NCBI GenBank assembly: GCA_021787175.1
Contig: JAJYMF010000250.1
Location: 1 to 16,196 of the forward strand
Source: Pseudomonadota bacterium
Lineage (GTDB): Bacteria; Pseudomonadota; Gammaproteobacteria; Xanthomonadales; Rhodanobacteraceae
Reading direction: 5' to 3'
DNA: 16,196 bases
The translations under genes were made by a program, and so were the position numbers. Below the pieces are notes generated by a model. The model ran no database searches, had not been told where the DNA came from, and worked only from the letters and a program-made list of their open reading frames with translations. This document shows, in pieces, positions 13,327 through 16,196 of the stretch. Each line of letters begins with the position of its first letter. Position 1 is the first letter of the stretch.

Positions 13327-15704
13327 AATTTTCCGAAAACTGGCTGCGCGCGCTGGTCGACCTGCGCGTGGATCGCGCGGCGCTGGTGCATGGCCTGACC
13401 ATGGCAGGCCTCGAGGTGGAGGCGGTGACTCCACTGGGCGACGGCCTGCAGCAGGTGCGCGTGGCGGAAATCGTCGACTGCCAGCCGCATCCGCAGGCCG
13501 ACCGCCTGCGCGTCTGCCGCGTCGAGGCCGGCGAGCCCTCGCCGTTGAGCGTCGTCTGCGGCGCGCCCAACGCGCGCATCGGCCTGAAGGCGCCGTTGGC
13601 GATGATCGGCGCGACCCTGCCGGGCGGCGTGGCGATCAAGGCCGCCACGCTGCGCGGTGTCGAATCGCAGGGCATGCTCTGCTCGGCGCGCGAGCTGGGC
13701 CTGGATGCGGATGCATCCGGCCTGCTGGAGCTGCCCGAGGATGCGCCGGCGGGCATGCCGCTGGCGGATTATCTGGGTTTGCCGGACGCCAGCATCGAGC
13801 TCAAGCTCACCCCCAACCGTCCGGATTGCCTGGGCCTGTTCGGGCTGGCTCACGATGTGGCTGCGCTGTTCGACGCCACGCTGCGGCCGCCGCCGTTGCA
13901 GGCGGTGCCGGCGCAGTCCACGGCGCGGCGCGAGATCTGCCTCGAGGCCGGCGCCGACTGCCCGCGCTATCTGGGCCGCGTGATCGAAGGCATCGATGCC
14001 GCTGCGCCGACGCCGATCTGGATGGCCGAGCGCCTGCGCCGTGCGGGCCTGCGCTGCGTCAACGCGGTGGTCGACGTCACCAACTACGTCATGCTCGAAC
14101 TGGGCCAGCCGCTGCACGCTTTCGACAACGATACGCTGCACGGTGACATCGTGGTGCGGCACGCCGACAGCAGCGAGCGCCTGATCCTGCTGGGCGGCGC
14201 CGAGGTTGCGCTCGACCCGCAGTTTCTGCTGATCGCCGATGACCACGGCCCGCTGGCCGTGGCCGGCGTGATGGGCGGTCAGTCCTCAGCGGTCACCGCG
14301 ACGACGCGCAACGTGTTTCTGGAAAGCGCGCATTTCGCGCCGGCCGCGATCATGGGCCGTGCACGCCGGCTCGGCCTGCATACCGACGCCTCGCACCGCT
14401 TCGAGCGTGGCGTCGATCCCGAGCTGCCCGCGCGCGCGCTGGAGCGCGCCACCGCGCTGCTGCTGGCGATCGCCGGCGGTCGGCCCGGGCCGCTGTTGCG
14501 CGCCGAGCGCACCGGGGACCTGCCGGTGCGTGCGGAGGTCCGTCTGCGGCGCGCGCGGTTGGCCGCGGTGCTGGGCCTCGCCATCGCCGATGGCGACGTC
14601 GAGCGCATCCTGCGTGCTCTGGGCATGCAGGTCGCCGCCGATGGCGAGGGTTGGCGGGTACGCGCGCCTGCGCGCCGCTTCGACATCGAGCGCGAGGAGG
14701 ACCTGATCGAGGAAGTCGCCCGCGTGCATGGCTACGAGCGCATCCCCGCGCTGCGCCCGGCGGGCGAACTCGCGCTGGTGGCGGACAGCGAGGAGCGTCT
14801 GCCGGTCAATGCCTTGCGCGAACAGCTTGCGGCGCGCGGCTATCACGAGGCGATCAGCCTCGCCTTCGTGGCGGCAGGCCAGCTCGAGACATGGCAGGCG
14901 GCCGAGGGCGCCGTGGCGCTCAGCAACCCGCTGTCGGCCGACCTGGCGGTGATGCGCACTACGCTGCTTCCCGGGCTGGCGCAGGCGCTGATCGCCAACG
15001 GCAACCGGCAACAGACCCGCGTGCGGCTGTTCGAAGTCGGGCGTTGCTTTTGCGCCGGGACCGATGCGCCGGTCGAGACGGAGCGTCTGGCGGCGATCGC
15101 CGTGGGCGCCGCCGATGCCGAGCAATGGGGTGCGCCGGCGCGGGTGCTGGATTTCCACGATCTCAAGGGCGATCTCGAATCGCTGCTGGCACTGGGTCGC
15201 GGCGTGGGAGAGTTCCGATTCGATGCCGAGGGCCTGGCTGGCTGGCTGCACCCCGGCCGCGGCGCGCGGATCCTCTGCGGGGGCCGCACGGTGGGCGCAA
15301 TCGGGGCGCTGCATCCGCGCCTGCTCAAGGAACTGGGCCTGGACATCGACGTTTACGGCTTCGAGATCGAACTCGAGCCTTTGCGCGTCCGGCCGTTGCC
15401 TCGTGCCGGTGAGCTGCCGCGATTCCCCGGCTTGCGCCGCGACCTGGCGGTCGAGATGCCGCAGGACGTGCCTTGGGCGGCCGTTGCCGCCAGCGTGCGC
15501 CGGGCGATGGGCACACGGCTGGTCGAAATGCGCCTGTTTGACCTGTACAGCGGCCAGGGCGTGACAGCGGGCCACAAAAGTCTGGCTATGGGCTTGATTT
15601 TGCAGGACCGTTCCCGCACGCTTACCGATGAGGACGCGGATCAGAGCGTGCGCGAGACTGTCGCTGCACTGCAACGCGACTGCGGGGCACGACTCAGGGG
15701 ATAG
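13323..15704 (+). CDS. pheT: Phenylalanyl-tRNA synthetase beta subunit
   Basis: A 793-residue partner of PheS, usual length for the bacterial beta subunit. It starts MKFSENWLRALVDL. A tRNA-binding EMAP-like domain lies at about 40-150 (VAEIVDCQPHPQADRLRVCRV; VVCGAPN). The B3/B4 editing module is at about 210-385 (NRPDCLGLFGLAHDVA; VVDVTNYVMLELGQPLHAFD; VMGGQSSAVT). B5 is at about 400-475, then the catalytic-like core (EEDLIEEVARVHGYERIPA; NPLSADLAVMRTTLLPGL), and the C-terminal anticodon-binding FDX-ACB domain (about 700-793). It overlaps pheS by 4 nt, and ihfA begins 2 nt after its stop. Confidence 0.97.
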   Translation: MKFSENWLRALVDLRVDRAALVHGLTMAGLEVEAVTPLGDGLQQVRVAEIVDCQPHPQADRLRVCRVEAGEPSPLSVVCGAPNARIGLKAPLAMIGATLPGGVAIKAATLRGVESQGMLCSARELGLDADASGLLELPEDAPAGMPLADYLGLPDASIELKLTPNRPDCLGLFGLAHDVAALFDATLRPPPLQAVPAQSTARREICLEAGADCPRYLGRVIEGIDAAAPTPIWMAERLRRAGLRCVNAVVDVTNYVMLELGQPLHAFDNDTLHGDIVVRHADSSERLILLGGAEVALDPQFLLIADDHGPLAVAGVMGGQSSAVTATTRNVFLESAHFAPAAIMGRARRLGLHTDASHRFERGVDPELPARALERATALLLAIAGGRPGPLLRAERTGDLPVRAEVRLRRARLAAVLGLAIADGDVERILRALGMQVAADGEGWRVRAPARRFDIEREEDLIEEVARVHGYERIPALRPAGELALVADSEERLPVNALREQLAARGYHEAISLAFVAAGQLETWQAAEGAVALSNPLSADLAVMRTTLLPGLAQALIANGNRQQTRVRLFEVGRCFCAGTDAPVETERLAAIAVGAADAEQWGAPARVLDFHDLKGDLESLLALGRGVGEFRFDAEGLAGWLHPGRGARILCGGRTVGAIGALHPRLLKELGLDIDVYGFEIELEPLRVRPLPRAGELPRFPGLRRDLAVEMPQDVPWAAVAASVRRAMGTRLVEMRLFDLYSGQGVTAGHKSLAMGLILQDRSRTLTDEDADQSVRETVAALQRDCGARLRG

Positions 15705-15706
15705 GC

Positions 15707-16006
15707 ATGGCGCTGACAAAAGCGGAAATGGCGGAGCGCCTGTTCGACGAGGTCGGCCTCAACAAACGTGAAGCCAAGGAGTTCGTGGACGCCTTTTTCG
15801 AGGTGATCCGCGAGGCCTTGGAGCAGGGGGAGCAGGTCAAGTTGTCGGGTTTCGGCAATTTCGACTTGCGTCAGAAGAACCAGCGACCGGGACGCAACCC
15901 CAAGACCGGCGAGGAGATTCCCATCTCAGCCCGTCGTGTGGTGACGTTTCGCCCCGGTCAGAAACTGAAGTTGCAGGTGGAGGCCTATGCTGGACCCAGG
16001 CAGTAA
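15707..16006 (+). CDS. ihfA: Integration host factor subunit alpha
   Basis: A 99-residue DNA-bending protein that pairs with IHF-beta. It begins MALTKAEMAERLFDEVGLNKREAKEFVD, and the beta-arm region contains GFGNFDLR, then RPGRNPKTGEEIPISARRVVTFRPGQKLK with the DNA-intercalating Pro of the RNPKTG motif. AGGGGA (15696-15701) precedes the ATG. Location after pheT is conserved in gammaproteobacteria. IHF commonly bends DNA between sigma-54 promoters and their enhancer sites, so its product could act on the amyloid promoter; that link is only inferred. Confidence 0.96.
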   Translation: MALTKAEMAERLFDEVGLNKREAKEFVDAFFEVIREALEQGEQVKLSGFGNFDLRQKNQRPGRNPKTGEEIPISARRVVTFRPGQKLKLQVEAYAGPRQ

Positions 16007-16196
16007 CAGCGAGCTGCCGGCCATTCCGGCCAAGCGCTACTTCACCATCGGCGAAGTGAGCGAGCTGTGCGGTGTCAAGCCGCACGTGCTGCGCTACTGG
16101 GAGCAGGAGTTTTCCGGCCTGAAGCCGGTGAAGCGTCGCGGCAACCGGCGCTACTACCAGCGGCACGATGTGCTGATGATCCGGCAGATCCGCTCG
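15987..16196 (+). CDS. MerR-family transcriptional regulator, 5' part only
   Basis: An open frame of 70 codons runs off the window end, so the gene is partial. The ATG at 15987 lies within the last codons of ihfA (20-nt overlap) with GGAGG at 15979-15983, 3 nt away, a short spacing. The protein shows the MerR winged helix-turn-helix: YFTIGEVSELCGV, then VLRYWEQEF, then RRGNRRYYQRHDV. A MerR-like gene at this position after ihfA is a conserved feature of Pseudomonas and Xanthomonas relatives. The effector domain is not visible, so its signal is unknown. Confidence 0.9.
   Translation, partial: MLDPGSNSELPAIPAKRYFTIGEVSELCGVKPHVLRYWEQEFSGLKPVKRRGNRRYYQRHDVLMIRQIRS

Overview
The window is a high-GC chromosomal segment of a gammaproteobacterium, most likely order Lysobacterales (Xanthomonadales). 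The IHF-alpha, IF3, L20 and MerR-type protein sequences and the gene order thrS-infC-rpmI-rplT-pheS-pheT-ihfA-merR-like all fit that group. This assignment rests on recognition of protein families, not on a database search.

Region 1 (about 1-5789, + strand) is the accessory and most interesting part. Six closely spaced genes, five of them with clear export signals, form what looks like a divergent functional-amyloid (Fap) export operon. Their order and architecture match Pseudomonas fapA-F: a small secreted Gly-rich protein (A position); a small protein with three degenerate GN..G.N...G..N.Q.N repeats (B position); a large Asn/Ser-rich protein with three well-conserved 35-36-residue repeats separated by two linkers (C position, candidate major fibre subunit); a C39-type peptidase with a complete Gln/Cys/His/Asp set (D position); a secreted protein with two repeat-like segments (E position); and an outer-membrane beta-barrel with an N-terminal coiled coil (F position). 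A near-consensus sigma-54 (-24/-12) promoter lies just before the first gene, with a perfect 7-bp inverted repeat about 135 bp upstream of the predicted start as a candidate activator site. A strong hairpin lies between the C- and D-position genes and could set a high ratio of subunit to export machinery.

Region 2 (about 5796-8691, - strand) holds glmS (glucosamine-6-phosphate synthase) and, upstream of it, a UDP-glucuronate 4-epimerase-like gene. Both supply sugar precursors for cell envelope and exopolysaccharide. glmS converges on the amyloid operon with only 6 bp between the stop codons.

Region 3 (about 8692-16196, + strand) is the conserved translation operon. It has a candidate sigma-70 promoter (TTGACA, 17 bp, TAGCTT), a long thrS leader with a terminator-like hairpin plus T6 run, thrS, infC (which appears to start at an AUC codon), rpmI, rplT, a strong hairpin, pheS overlapping pheT, ihfA, and the 5' part of a MerR-family regulator cut by the window edge. 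All the translation genes look intact.
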